Below, piece after piece: positions 51,865 to 64,000 of a stretch of DNA of 64,000 nucleotides (position 1 is its first letter; every line of letters starts with the position of its first letter). Location of the stretch: the NCBI RefSeq assembly GCF_007655135.1, contig NC_045128.1, positions 9,238,001 through 9,302,000 on the forward strand, read 5' to 3'. The notes below the pieces were generated by a model, which saw nothing but the letters and a program-made list of their open reading frames with translations, had not been told where the DNA came from and searched no databases. The stretch comes from Punica granatum (taxonomy: Eukaryota; Streptophyta; Magnoliopsida; Myrtales; Lythraceae). The translations under genes were made by a program, and so were the position numbers.

Positions 51865-54059
51865 TTTAGACGTCTCGCGAAAAAAGAGAGAACAAATGAG
51901 TTTGATGTTGGTTAATTTGCTTGCTATGTTTCCATCGAGTTATTTGATTTGATGCTGCAATGGAGGGAATCTGTACAGTCCAATGCTTCCGAAATCTCTC
52001 CGATTCCGGGATTTCGAATCTCTTGCTTTTTGGCTTTTGCTGTCTTCCATTGTTAAAGCATCAAAGCTTTAATTTATGTGAACAGAAGATTGCTTCCCAG
52101 ATAGAGTTTCACTAAGCAAGTTTTTTGTCTTCCTAAATGGTACTTTTCTCTCTTTGGAGTAGAAGTGTGATGTTGATTATTTGTCGGGTTTTCTGTATTC
52201 CATCGGGAGAACCTGCGAACGGCGTTGCAGAAAGTACAGTAAATTGAACTCGGAACTTCATCCGCTAAATGAGGTACACTTGCAGTGTGTTTTCTGTTAG
52301 AACTCGAAAAACTAAAGAGCGAGTTTATCTTTGGACCTTACCTGTGAGAGTAGGGATTCGATTTAAAGATCAGATGAGAAGCATCGTTACACTTATTGAC
52401 TGCTCGACGAATCTTAGCTCATGTTTGCTGCAGTTCAATTCACTGACTAAGCATCAGAACACAAGAAGATCCGAATCATGTGATCACATACAGTGCGAGT
52501 AAAATAAGCCGACATTTTAGCAGATCAAGTATCACCGGATTGGCACCAAGTCAGCGATGAACCTGCAAGAAAGATGAACAAAATTATACGAGTTTCATGT
52601 GATCGGACTCCATTGCCCCGAACTACATTAGGTCGATATGCACCTAACTAACCAATCAATAGTAAATATCTGTTTTTTCTTTTTTTATATGAGTAAAAGG
52701 GGTCGGGGCGTCCAACGGAGCAACCCCTCATAGGGCAGTAATCATATGGGCCTGAATACCGCCGCAGAATGTCCTAGTTGAGCCATAACTACATCAAGAC
52801 TCGAGAACTTAGGCTCGTCACTGCGAGAGTATCGGAAGAACAACATCCATTCCCAAGTCTATAGTCATAGTACTACTATTGCAAGCGAGTTCCACAACAA
52901 ACAAGAAGCGTTTTCTCCTTGTATATGTTCCCACGGTGTCTATGGAAATACGTATGAATTTGGTTCTCCGGAATCTCCTTGAATAAATGATCTTCCTTTT
53001 CCATGGGGAGCCTTAGACCTTAGCTTAGTATGGTCCATGAAAGGGCTTCGCCCGCTGGACCACTTCTGCACCATTGATGAACATCAAAGCTTGAGTGCTT
53101 GCCTTGCCACATCTGAAAACGGGCGCTTTTAACGACTTGATCCGATCAGATCTACCCGATTATTCATGGGAATTTAATGTATCTACGATGTATCACATAC
53201 ACTCGATAATATCATTCTATACACAGATTTTAAGGTAAATTATTTGTAACCAAACCGATAAAGTTTAGGTAACTAGGGTGGCATAGGGTACGAGGAAGTC
53301 GGTTATAAGATTAATCATGAGCTAAGTTGTCAATTTGTATGAAAATTATGACCAAACTGTGACAGCTACCAAGTTTAAGTGATATAAAACAGCTTTATAT
53401 CAATAATGGATGGGATATTTATAACAACGTTGAGATGCAACAAGAGAGACGGTATCAAATGATGTCACGTGATCTGTCACTATATGTTCTTCACGCCAGC
53501 AGGAGTTTCCTCCATTTGCACATGACTTGAGCGGCGGATAACACATTAAACATTTCTTCTTTTCTTCTTCTTTTTTTTTTTTTTTGCTTTTCCAAGAGAA
53601 AATCAGTTTAGTGCAGTGATATTTGCACCCGTCTTATAATCAAGAAATTTTTTATTTTGATTTTCATGAATTTCTTTTATACATTAAAAATTTATAATTG
53701 TTTATCCAATAATAATAATAATTAAAAGTTTAATTTTGTTGTCATCTCCTCGACCAAAGTAAAAAAAGGAGCTTTTGAAATTGGTTTTGTTATAATTTTT
53801 TTTTATCGTTTAGACCATGTTACATCTGAGTTAGAGATTAAGTACGGGGATATGCTTGACATTTTCCTCAAAGAAATTACTTATTTTGCGTTTGGTGAGA
53901 TGTGATAGGAGCTATATTACGAATATATTACCTACGTAATTCGAACACTTTATTTTTTTTATTAGTAATTATAATTGCCAAACTGAATTGCAATATTCCC
54001 CTCCGTGCGTGAGTGATAATACTGCTACGTGATGCGAATTCATATTACTAAACTGCTCT
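51865..54059. other. intergenic, 3' flank of the LRR kinase
   Basis: The first few hundred bases are probable 3' UTR. The segment at about 52690-53150 is GC-richer than its surroundings, with broken reading frames on the minus strand, and may be a decayed repeat or gene fragment I cannot identify. A T homopolymer lies near 53571-53585. No intact gene. Confidence 0.5.
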
Positions 54060-54229
54060 CAAATATTCATCAAATGTTCAAAATCCCACCACTCTTTCTT
54101 CCGCAGCCATTGCTGCCGGCCCCTCACGTCTCTAGACTTCCGCCTCTGGCAAAACCACGATAACTCTCCCCGTTGCTCTCTTGGGCAGTGGTCCACCTAG
54201 ATGAGCTCAATGAGGAGTTCGTCACGTCC

Positions 54230-54660
54230 CCTACTTCAAGACCCCGACACATTGTCGGCATGAGGTATGACCGGCCTAGAGCGGGGCAGGTACGATGCAT
54301 GCGGTGATCATGTTGGTCCAGTCAAGATCGCTTTGAAGGGACCCCAGGGCCACCGGCTTGTTCATAATGTTCAATCCATGCGCTGCTGTGGTGCCCTGCG
54401 TTACCCCATCTCAGATGGTGGCTCTCATCACAGGTTTGTATCATCTCCGCCACCCTCATTTCAGGAACAGACCTCCCTAAGATCCCGAGCAACTTCTTCG
54501 AGCGGATTCCCACCCTCGACCGCAATGACAGCTTACTATAATCAAAATTTATCAGCTGTTTCGAGCTTGTCCCAGTCAATCGTATTTGGAAGATTTACAA
54601 CGTTCGATCAATGTTCTCCTACAGCTTTGATAATTTCATCTGCTATATAATTCCCAATAA
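54230..54660 (+). pseudogene. possible NLR leucine-rich-repeat fossil
   Basis: Frame-broken, coding-like segment. One plus frame reads SGTDLPKIPSNFFERIPTL (about 54465-54525). This resembles the LRR phrase of CC-type NBS-LRR resistance proteins (iPxxFFexmPtL), but the LDLS continuation is lost and a stop follows. Upstream in another frame is MHAVIMLV, loosely like the MHDV motif that precedes NLR LRRs, then a stop. No NB-ARC domain is visible. This is a resemblance, not a proven homology. The uninterrupted 127-codon plus frame at 54267-54650 is in a different frame and shows no domain. Confidence 0.3.
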
Positions 54661-55207
54661 TTGCATTGTGATGCAAAACATTTGAGATGAAAGATTTGTA
54701 GAAAAATGACATTTTCTCCTATGGACAGCACATAGATCTGCTCTGTTATTGATCGCAGCAAATCAAGAAGTGCCTGCTCTTCAGAACGAATTAACTATCG
54801 CCCGGGAAATGAATTTGATTCACGCGAAAAAATGTCCTCTAATTCTTAATTCCATAAACTACAGCAGCTCTATTTCATTCTACGTATTCATCTAGGACAA
54901 TGATCTGAACCAACCATACATCTGTACATCCATTGACAGTAGATAAAGGCCTTCCCACTAATATACCAAAGCAGTAAAATCAGATGCCGTGGCTCATAAA
55001 ATTGAAGCAACCTCATGTAATATCTCATTGGTACCAAAACAATCAATATTACTCCAAAAATGCATGAAACAAAAGGCAAAATGAAATCCCTCGGAGGGTT
55101 TCGCAAAACAAGAATTATACTACCCAGTGAGATTAAGAAGTGCAGACGCAAGATATGATCAGCACGACCCTTCGAAGCAAAGTATTCCTAACACTATCTT
55201 TTGGTGT

Positions 55208-56639
55208 CTAGAACACAAGTTCGTGGGGTTTCATGCCCGCCTTGAGAGAGAATCTAGCAGCCAAGTAGGTCTTCAAATCAGGGACACCTTCGATGGACGT
55301 TATCAACGGAGTGTCCACTGATTTCTGATCATCCTTCTTCTCCTGGGGAAGGACGTTCTTTTCCTGCATTTCATAATAAAAGGTTTATACATAAAGTTAA
55401 AGCATGCAAATCTAAGGAAAAGAATAATGAGATGAACAAAGAGACAATGTTGAATCATGAAGCTGACCTCTTTCTCTGCCTCGAAGAATTCACCCTCTCC
55501 CTTCTTCTTCTTCTTCTCAGCTTTCTTGCCGAAATACTTGTCATCAAACTTCTCAACATTAACCCCGGAGATGTCAACCTTGGTGGAAGTTGCAATCACA
55601 TAGGACTGATTCACCCTTCTGAGAGGAACACCATTAACTTTGAAAGGACCTGCAATTACATGTTTCAGTTACAGCAAAGAATACCACCCAATAGGAGTCT
55701 GACAAAAACCATTTCTAGAAACAAATCTCGACAATCATGCGTAGTCATTAATGAGTCCCTCACTTATCCAGATTTATATACATGCATAATTCTGAAGTCA
55801 CACTCACTTCCATCTCGGGAATCACAACTACTTGATGATGAAAAGTTTGAAGTTTTGGATTCAATCAATTGGATTCATAAGAAATTTTCAGATAAAGAAC
55901 GAACAATAAAGCACGGACAGACGCGCATATCAGAAAGACATAGCATTTCTTCCGCATTTCACCATGAACCCACTGATTAATCTCTTGATAGTTCGGGATT
56001 CTAAAGCATTATTATCTATGCAAAAACAATAACAAGAGCAAAACCGAAACACCAAGCAACTGAAAGAAATGCTTCTTACCAGTGATTAGAAGCAATCCCG
56101 AAGGAAGCTGCTTCAAGAACACAACCCTCTTGCCCTTGAACCTCCCGGCAAGGATAATCAACACAGTACCCGGTGTAATACTAGCCCTAATCACAAATTA
56201 CAGAGAAAGAATCATCGAAATTAACGCCCAATCTCGTCAAACATTAAGAACACTACAAAATCTAGAGCCAATTAAGCCGCTAGTCACAGAAAAACTCAAA
56301 CTTTTACCACTGCCCAAAAGAGACAAAGACATGAATTCTCATTGCTTGAACGTGAAAAATCAATCAAGTGAGACCACGAGTGAGTAACCTGAGCTTGGTA
56401 GGCTTGGGCTTGCGCTTGTTAATGAGCGGCTTCTTCACGTCATCGGCCGGGTAGAACTTGGGCGGCTTCTCGCCGGCGGCGGCGGGTTTCGGCTTAGGGT
56501 CGTGGCGGGGAAACTGGCCGCCGTGCTTGGCCTTGATGGCCCACAGTCCCTTCTTGTGGTACATCTTTGACCTCGAGTACTTGCCGATCCCTCGGACCAG
56601 CTCCGGGTTTCTGCACACTCTCGGTGTCTTCGGCGCCAT
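55208..56639 (-). CDS. RPL6: 60S ribosomal protein L6 (eL6), 4 coding exons, 231 aa
   Basis: Structural protein of the large cytosolic ribosomal subunit. Coding exons in transcript order are 56639-56389, 56186-56080, 55649-55468 and 55363-55208 (TAG); all introns are GT-AG and phases close to 696 nt. The protein starts [20 protein letters not shown] and has the [15 protein letters not shown] segment. Its conserved core spans the exon 1/2 junction: [20 protein letters not shown], then [19 protein letters not shown] and [17 protein letters not shown]. It ends KPHELVF. Length agrees with plant L6 (about 233 aa). A lysine run ([15 protein letters not shown]) precedes the last exon. The promoter just above has site II and telo-box elements typical of co-regulated ribosomal protein genes. 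Confidence 0.95.
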
Positions 56640-56710
56640 TGCTGCAGCTTCCCCTCTCTCACTCTCTCTCTGAGCAAATATGAAGCGTCCCGGCCGGTGC
56701 TTCGATGTAT

Positions 56711-56787
56711 AAACCCTAGACCAGAAAGAAACCCTACCATGTTGGGGACGATGGGCTGTGGGCTTGATGATTGGGCTGTATTGGGCC
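56711..56787 (-). promoter_or_regulatory. RPL6 promoter: telo-boxes and site II elements
   Basis: Directly upstream of the RPL6 start, reading the plus strand: two telo-boxes AAACCCTA at 56711-56718 and 56729-56736, then four TGGGCY site II motifs at 56752-56757, 56759-56764, 56772-56777 and 56782-56787. Site II motifs (bound by TCP factors) combined with telo-boxes mark promoters of plant ribosomal-protein and cell-cycle genes and drive expression in dividing cells. Confidence 0.75.
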
Positions 56788-56956
56788 GGAAGAATTTTTC
56801 TTTTTGGTAAACTGGCCGGAAGAATTTAAGTTTAGAAAAACAATTTGTGGCTTTCATTTTTTTCACAAAAAAAAAAAATTAAAGAATCCAAAGAAACTCC
56901 CCGAGGAAAAAACATGATATTAGGAAGTAGTTTATCTATTATCTGTTACTGTAATA

Positions 56957-59641
56957 ACTAGTCTTCTCACCCGAGCATTGCACGTGTGTTTGCAATATGT
57001 ATCATAGTAGATATTTTGTGAAATATATTATAAAAATAAAACGTAACGATGGTTTGTCATATTTATAAGTGCTATTCTATAAATTGTATTCAAGAATACA
57101 TTATGACTAATTTTGCATCTTTAAGATTTTAGTAAACATTTTATAAATTGAATCTACAAATGTTAATGTAATTATAAATGTCATGAAAAATATAATAGTA
57201 ATAGAATACTAGTTTTGATAGTTATTATATATAGCAAATAGTGGGTTGACGATGAAAAAATTATTGATGGAATATAGGCTGCGATCAGATGTAAAATAAT
57301 GCAAGAGATGGGGGAATATTTCAAAATTGGAATTAAACATAATACGGAGAAGGAATTTAACTAAAATCCAACAATATTAAAATGATAAAATATAACTTTT
57401 TAATATTTTCTCAATTCATTTGTAGACGTTATTTTTTATTTTAGCAATTTAACTTATATTATCCTTCTTTGTCATGAGAATATTGCGTGAGTGATAATCT
57501 CTTCGTAATCGACATATCTATATATCTATATAATATATATAACTAGGCGATAATTGCATTGCACTGGAAATTCGGTGGAATATAAAGTCGAAATTTATTT
57601 TTTAAAATGTAAAATATTACAAGATTAAAAGTACAAAAATATATAATATCCTCCCTTCTAATTAGAATTGGTAGATTTAATTTTAAAGAAATATATCTAT
57701 TTAAAAAATATATATATATAGTACTTAAATTAATTTTATTACCCTAAAAAACTTTTCGCATCTCGAAGTATCATTTTCAACTTTCGAGTAAAATTTTTCA
57801 TTTTTAATAAATAATCTTGATCAGTAATTAATATGTATTAATAGTATGGACTAACTATTTTTCAATCCCATGCATTGCATGGGTCTAGTTACATATAGTG
57901 CTTCTTATGAACGGTAAGAATTTTCAATAATTAATTTCTAATTTTAAACAATAATTTTTAATACCTTAGAATTTAAATTAATTTTAAATGGATTAGTGAC
58001 GATTTTTATAATAGTATTTTGCAACTTTCTCATTTACAATACTTAAACCTTTTGATAATTTTTTGAGTAAAAATGACTTTTAGTAACTTATACTTTAATT
58101 CTCGATGTGGAATTATATATATAACATGAAAACTTTGTTGTATTGATATAATGATTTATATTTTAAAAATTATAATATTTGTGTTTTAGTACATTTATAA
58201 TATTTATGACACTCATTTATTACTTAATGTAGTTTGTTTTACTATATATAGATAATAACTAGATTAGAAACGATTTGTTGAACTTGATCTAATTGAAAAA
58301 TATGGCAAAATCCGTTGAATGGAACTATAAGGACACTTGTCGTGGAGTTAAGGATTCCAGAGTCGAGTTTAGATGAAAAGTTCACGTCATGCGTTTCGGG
58401 TTATATTGTAATGATGATAAGATTGTAAAGCGAGGATTAATGGCGTGGCTCGAAATTTTTCAAAAGTTTAAATCCTTGGATTCTCATTGACTGAATCTTC
58501 ACATATCCCATAACATTGATTAACTATTTTCATTTATTTCATGGTAAATATTTAATAGTCTACACCATTAATAAAACCATGAAAAAAATTCTACAAAATA
58601 ATATAATATTAATTTAATCTAGGTGCAATTTAATAAAATTATTATCTATAATCTATTTATAATTTAATATAAAATAGTTTTAGACATTTATTAGAATCAT
58701 CCAATTTGCTTGAAAATGGTACCCGACTATTTGGTCAAAATTTAAGTTTAAATTTAAAAAATATTCAAGAATGAAAAATTACAAGAATGAATTTGATTTA
58801 AATGAAAATAAAATAAATACATAAAAAATTAAAAAATTTCTAATAAGATAATTCATTGTATAATATAAAGAACAATTATCATTAACAATATTGAAAATAA
58901 ATAAATGAAAATCAAATTTGATAAATAAATAATCCATTTTTATGTATTTCAATAGACTTGAAACAAAAATGAATTTGATTAAATAATTTTCATTAAATAA
59001 AGGTCAATAGGAATATTAATAAATGACATAAAAAATAAATTGTGGTATATTAGAAGTATATGCATAAATATAGGAATTTCAAATCAAAGCAATTTTAATG
59101 AAAATGTTATCCGGACCATGCAATGCATTCATTCAAATAATAGACTATGTAATTACTAAATTTTTATGAGTTCTAATTGAATCTTTAAACTCAGAAAGTG
59201 TTTTATTATGTTTAGAAGATGTAAAGTGAACTCAAATGAGCAAAATGCCTTTAATTTTATTTTATAAATTTAAAAGTTTTTTTAGAATTCATAAAGAATA
59301 AAAGTGATTATATTAGTTTTTGTTAAAGTAACTTTATTGACTTGATTTTACTATTCCCATTGTTAAAAAAAATTATAAATTTAGTGTTACTTAAATATAG
59401 ATAAAGTACTTTAGTAGTTGGCAAGGAAAAGTATTTTAATAGAAATTACTCAATAAATTTAATATATTCTATTGAGATGTAATTTAAAGATTATCTGAGA
59501 GAAATAATAAACAAATTACCTATTTTTAAGACCACAGCTAATATAGTTAATAGTATAAATGACGATACATATTTTATAATAAAATATATTAATTTTTTTA
59601 ATTATAATAATCCCGTGCAATGTGCGGACGAAGTGACTAGT
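56957..59641. mobile_element. 2.7-kb element with ACTAG inverted termini and GTGCA/TGCAC signature
   Basis: The left end is ACTAGTCTTCTCACCCGAGC followed by ATTGCACGTG. The right end, in reverse complement, is ACTAGTCACTTCGTCCGCAC followed by ATTGCACGGG. The interior is very AT-rich and non-coding. The element contains a smaller element of the same style (57541-57890). Without a transposase or clear target duplication I cannot assign a superfamily, and the pairing of ends over 2.7 kb is inferred. Confidence 0.45.
57541..57890. mobile_element. nested 350-bp element with AACTAG termini
   Basis: The left end is AACTAGGCGATAATTGCATT followed by GCACTGG. The right end in reverse complement is AACTAGACCCATGCAATGCA followed by TGGGATTG. 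Same terminal style as the enclosing 56957-59641 element; non-coding. Confidence 0.5.
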
Positions 59642-62271
59642 TTAATGTAAGTACCAAATAATCTATATATAATATATAAAAGTTAAGGCGCAGAATATAA
59701 GTATTTGATTTGAGAACCCCTAGCTCTAGGTTAAACATCGTTAATGGCTTAAATTAGCCCATTCAATAACTCTCAACTCCTGGTTAAGTTGTCTCTTGAG
59801 TTGCTCCATTTGATGGAAATTCGACGTATCTTGATCGAGGTTCATGCATTTGGCATATATTGGTATTATATTCAACATATATTAGAAATATGTCTAAATA
59901 ATTTGCGTGTAGTAATATATAATTAAAAAATTAAAACTTTCCTCAATAATCGGAAAGAACTACTCGTTCACTATGTATTTTTTCCTTACATCTCTACACA
60001 ATATTTGCACTTTTCATAAGTACTTATACATGTTATAGAATTACGGTCTCTCTATACGTGTATCATTTGCTTTATCTGTCTAGAGTAAGTATTTGTTTAT
60101 TATCATCATAATTTTACTTATTTGACTGATTTTTTATTTATATTCATTTATAAGTTATATATATATTTTTATCTATTTCTATTTAAGAGAAAAATAAAAA
60201 ATCACGTAAAGCCTGGGTGTCAATTGGTTAGAGTAAATATATTAAATGAAAATTGATGAAAAATCTTGGTCTAAAAACTCGTTGTGATCAAAAGGTATTT
60301 TATTGAAATTTCATCACCCATGAGAATATTGGTCTAAGAACTTTCATTAATCGCAACACACCTTATCAACGTATATAAAAATACTCAATCCAATTAAAAG
60401 GTGAGCCTACCACTGGAATTAATCAATCCATCAACAATAATTTTTGCAGTATCATCGACAATTGACAAACTAGTAATAATATTGTAATTTTGGATAATTA
60501 TTCTAATAATATTACTTTTTTATTATGCACTACCTGATATCCACAGTACTAATCTAAGTTTGAGGCCGATCTACTTGCTAAGAGGTAAAATATCTTAATC
60601 GTAAATATTTTCCATTCACAAAATTTAAATATTAGATCTTATTTAAGAAAAAAAAAAGGTGTTGAATCAAATAAACCAAACACGTTGATGAAATTGATGG
60701 TTCTATATATAGTTTATATTTCTCCAAATAGAAACAAATATAAAGTTGTGGTGAAAACTAGAAAGCAAAAACATTTTTTTTTTCTTGGAAGATAATTCAA
60801 ACATTAAAATTCTTCATATTATATCCACCCTTCATTCATGGATGTTCTTTGGCACCAGAACACTATAGGCAATAGACAATAGAATAAGCATATAATTATA
60901 GCACCCGATGCTTTAGAATAAGAAATGTGGACCGTAAAAATGGAGGAGGCATGATATTCTTGTCCACCAATTTACTTCATATTAATTCGGTGTAATTTCG
61001 GAGTTAGAATAATTTCAAAAATCTCTCTAGATTGTTTGCAAACTAGACCTTTGCTCCGCACACCTCAAACGAAGACATAAGAGCCTGTTTTCAAAATAGG
61101 TTCTAATTGCTTTGTTGATACACGACGTGGTAGGCCTCTTCGACATGGGATTAATGGTTGAAAAGATCGAGTTAGTTCTTTATCCTCATAGGATATAAGC
61201 ATAATTATTTTCTTTTACATATAGATAGTATAGATGTATATGTAATTTTATGTGCTTTTTTTTAGAATTTCGAAACTTCTTGTGAAATTCTCTTGTCAAA
61301 ATTAATTTAACAAACCCAACTATTGAAGTAATGCATGTCCTAAATACATGGCATCTCTTATCAAAAAAAAAATATGGCATCAAGAATCTCATTCGAGAAT
61401 AGCTATAGTAGAGACTAAATAAGAGACACATACACACACACACACACATATATACATATATTTGAAGAAGCCAAATTCTAGGAGCAAAATCCATCGAATG
61501 GGTCCACATTCGGCCTTATCCAATTTAATAAACAAAAAGGAGAAGAAAGAGGGAATAAATAAGAGATTTGTCGCAAAGCGGCTTGACGACGTGTAAAGGT
61601 ACGACCCTCGCGTTGTCGTAGGGTCATATATATCAACAAAATTTATGTATATGCTATTTGTATCGAATCTTTAGTAGATATTTGATATGTAATTGATAGA
61701 TTAGAATAAAATTCAACGATACAATTAATAAAAAGAGATATTCTTTGGCAGAAAATAATTCAAATAATATTATTCGAAAAGAGGCGTGTGTAGAATGTTC
61801 ACCTTAATCCAATGATATCTATGCCCCACCTTTTGAAATTTGGACTTACTATGGAAATTTGCTCATCTTTTTTTTTTTTTTTTTTTTTAAATTTTAATTC
61901 CCATCTTTTTGCTAGATAGGTAGGAGATTGCTTATCGTGGATGTTGACAATGAGCTACCGAAAGTGATATACTTCATAGTCCATGTTTAAACCAACCATC
62001 TTCGGATGATAACTCGGATGCTTCATCATCACTAGCGACTTCATTTAATGGTTATATCAACTGATGAATTCTTTTATAGAGCATAATATCTAATATATTG
62101 GTTTCCCGCAACACTTTATTGTCACTTATTTAGAAAAGATTTATCGAGATGCGACATAAATATAATAATTGATGATTTTAATAAGCTTCGAGTGATAGAA
62201 AAGAGAAAAATTAAAGGGGAGGCTGGATATTGATACATATATTATCAAAATTTCAACAATTAAAAGAAAAC
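59642..62271. other. intergenic, no gene recognised
   Basis: AT-rich DNA. The minus frame at 61186-61509 includes a translated CA repeat (about 61428-61447) and no domain. A possible diverged copy of repeat family C lies at 60540-60660, and a T homopolymer of about 21 at 61869-61889. Confidence 0.55.
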
Positions 62272-62903
62272 TTAGTGTATGTTTATTTAGACTTAATTTT
62301 AAGGGCTGAAAATTTAATGTCTTAATAAAATAAGTGCTTAATTGATAAATGAAAAGGGTTTGGTTGGGTAAGAAATATGAGGGCTGAAAGTATATATGCA
62401 TGATTGCCCAATACTTTAACTTATTTTCACTTTTGGTTCTAATTATTTTAAATGCCAGAAAATTAAATAAAAAATGACCCCAAAAAAAGATCGAACTGTG
62501 CCTATCTCAAATGGTTGCAATGGGGGCCCTGATCCCTGTCACCATCGCCCAGATGAGGTCATCGGCAACATCTGTGATCGCCGGCGATCATAATAGTGAC
62601 GGTGGTGGGCGGGACCTGACGCTCAGTTGCCATCCCCCCACTTCTATCTACTCCAAATATGTTGAGTGAATTGTGATTTGCAAATCATGTAAAAGTTGAG
62701 GGGCATTGCTATAATAATTGTAAAGAGACAGGGGTGAGCGATTGAGTAGGAAAAAAAAAGAGTAGGTCTTGAGTTACTTATTAAGTGCTTTTTTTTACTT
62801 TAAATCTATTAACTTAAGTTACTTTTTTTTTTACTTATCAAATGAGCTGAATCTAATTAAGTTAATTTCAGCACTTAATGCGTTTTATCAAACACATTCT
62901 TAG
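62272..62903. mobile_element. MITE-like element, family A copy 2
   Basis: About 630 bp. The left end CTTAGTGTATGTTTATTTAG continues ACTTAATTTTAAG. The right end in reverse complement starts CTAAGAATGTGTTTGATAAA and continues ATTAAGTGCTGAAATTAAC then GATTCAGCTCATTTGATAA. The ends match those of 7468-7957 in inverted orientation. The interior (about 62520-62640) is GC-richer and unrelated to the other copy. Confidence 0.65.
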
Positions 62904-63213
62904 TAAATCAATTATAATTTCACATTTGTCTTTTTTAAACAAGATATCAATTTGAATTTGTTAATGGAGAAGTTCATGATTGAGAGAATTTTATCTCTTA
63001 GTGCACAAATATGGCTCGAAGTTGAATTAATCTGGTCTGTTTTCAGATAAAAAAAAAGTTTTTAAAGAAAGAAAGAAAGGGAAAAAAAAAAGAAAAAGAA
63101 AAGGACAAATATTCTACCCTCACAATATTGAGGAGGCAGAGATCTTCTTTCTACAGAAGTCTCGCTTCCCCTCATTCTCCTTGCAGAGAGACACAGTGCG
63201 AGAGAGACCAGAG

Positions 63214-64000
63214 ATGTCAGACGAAGAGAACCACTTCGAGTCGAAGGGTGACGCGGGAGCGTCGAAGACGTACCCCCAGCAAGCGGGAACTGTCCGCAAG
63301 AATGGCTACATCGTCATCAAGAATCGCCCCTGCAAGGTCCCACCCCCCTTCTTCGTTCGTTCGATTTGGGAAGTGTTTACCTTGCAGTATGTTTCGATGA
63401 GACATGTCGTCTGGTTCTTTGATGTTACTCATCCGTATCTTCCCGGGATGAGAGCAATGATTCTGATGACTTGCTTTGATCGATTGATATAATCAGAGCT
63501 TATTTGGTTGCAGAAAACTGGAAAAAGTTCCCAATTTTACGTTTCCTGCTGCTGGAAAACAACCAGATAGACGTTGATCAGACACTCTTTTGATGTTAAT
63601 TATTTGATATTTATTATGTTAATTAGTATGAGAAAAAAATGATCTTTCTTCACTATCATGTTACAAGCTTACCAAATGAATTGATTAACGAAAGCCATGG
63701 CTTGTATCCATTTTGGATAGATGGGGCATGATGATTTTTCTAGCTTTCAGCTTGCAACTATGAAATCAATTCTCTTGGTTTGTCTCTGTTTTGCAAAATG
63801 TAAAAACCTGTTTCCTTGTTCTCGTTGAGGAAGACTTGATCTGTAGTGTGATCGGGTGTACCTTCTTTGCCTTATATTTATATCCTGGAAAAATGAAAAC
63901 AGAACTCGGAAGCATCTTAAAAAACGCATCTTGTTTCTGGTGATGGAGCAGGTTGTGGAAGTCTCGACTTCGAAAACTGGCAAGCATGGACACGCAAAGT
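63214..64000 (+). CDS. eIF5A: translation factor eIF5A, 5' part (runs off the window)
   Basis: Elongation/initiation factor 5A helps ribosomes pass difficult peptide bonds, such as proline runs, and needs the hypusine modification. Exon 1 (63214-63336) encodes [20 protein letters not shown] to [11 protein letters not shown]. Exon 2 begins at 63952 after a GAGCAG acceptor and encodes [16 protein letters not shown] up to the window end. [12 protein letters not shown] is the invariant hypusination loop; the modified lysine is the one in GKHG. The exon 1 donor is a weak GTCCCA after AAG, and the intron is about 615 bp. Joining is in phase 0. The rest of the protein (about 160 aa in total for plants) lies beyond the window. 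Confidence 0.93.

Noticed and set aside
1..64000. CRISPR arrays, operons or bacterial-type systems.
   Set aside because: No regularly spaced direct repeats; gene structure is clearly that of a plant nucleus.

Overview
The window is nuclear DNA of a flowering plant, most likely a core eudicot. The evidence is GT-AG split genes with short exons, plant-only families (a reticulon-like B protein, plant UBP-type deubiquitinase, LRR receptor kinase), AT-rich intergenic DNA full of microsatellites and MITE-like elements, and a site II/telo-box ribosomal-protein promoter. I cannot name the species.

Six genes can be supported. From left to right they are: a reticulon-like protein of the RTNLB21 type (minus, nine coding exons, 2108-5762); a single-exon BTB/T1-domain protein of the At2g24240/At4g30940 type (minus, 16850-18181); a UBP23-type ubiquitin-specific protease (plus, eleven coding exons, 27001-32891); a single-exon LRR receptor-like kinase of the At2g24230/At5g58150 type (plus, 49288-51864); ribosomal protein L6 (minus, four coding exons, 55208-56639); and the first one and a half exons of eIF5A (plus, 63214 to the window end). 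I assembled the split genes by hand. In each complete one the exon phases close in frame to a terminal stop, giving about 540, 856 and 231 residues, close to the known family lengths. A possible last exon of a further unrecognised gene lies at 32-212.

The genes do not form a pathway or cluster. They cover ER shaping, ubiquitin recycling, receptor signalling and translation. Their order is informative, though: from memory, RTNLB21 and UBP23 are adjacent loci on Arabidopsis chromosome 5, and the LRR kinase and BTB gene are adjacent loci on chromosome 2, so this window looks like an ancestral block later split between duplicated regions.

The rest, about four fifths of the window, is AT-rich intergenic DNA. 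It holds several non-autonomous DNA transposons recognisable from terminal inverted repeats and target-site duplications. Three have long inverted repeats with 9-10 bp duplications, as expected of Mutator-like elements: a 911-bp near-complete palindrome at 37905-38815, one at 46508-47041, and one at 36916-37529 inserted into an older MITE. There are also two MITE families with repeated copies, a tRNA-derived SINE candidate, and nested elements with ACTAG termini. I found no CRISPR array, operon, rRNA cluster or intact autonomous transposon, and no convincing new biological system. The most interesting non-genic structures are the long foldback elements.
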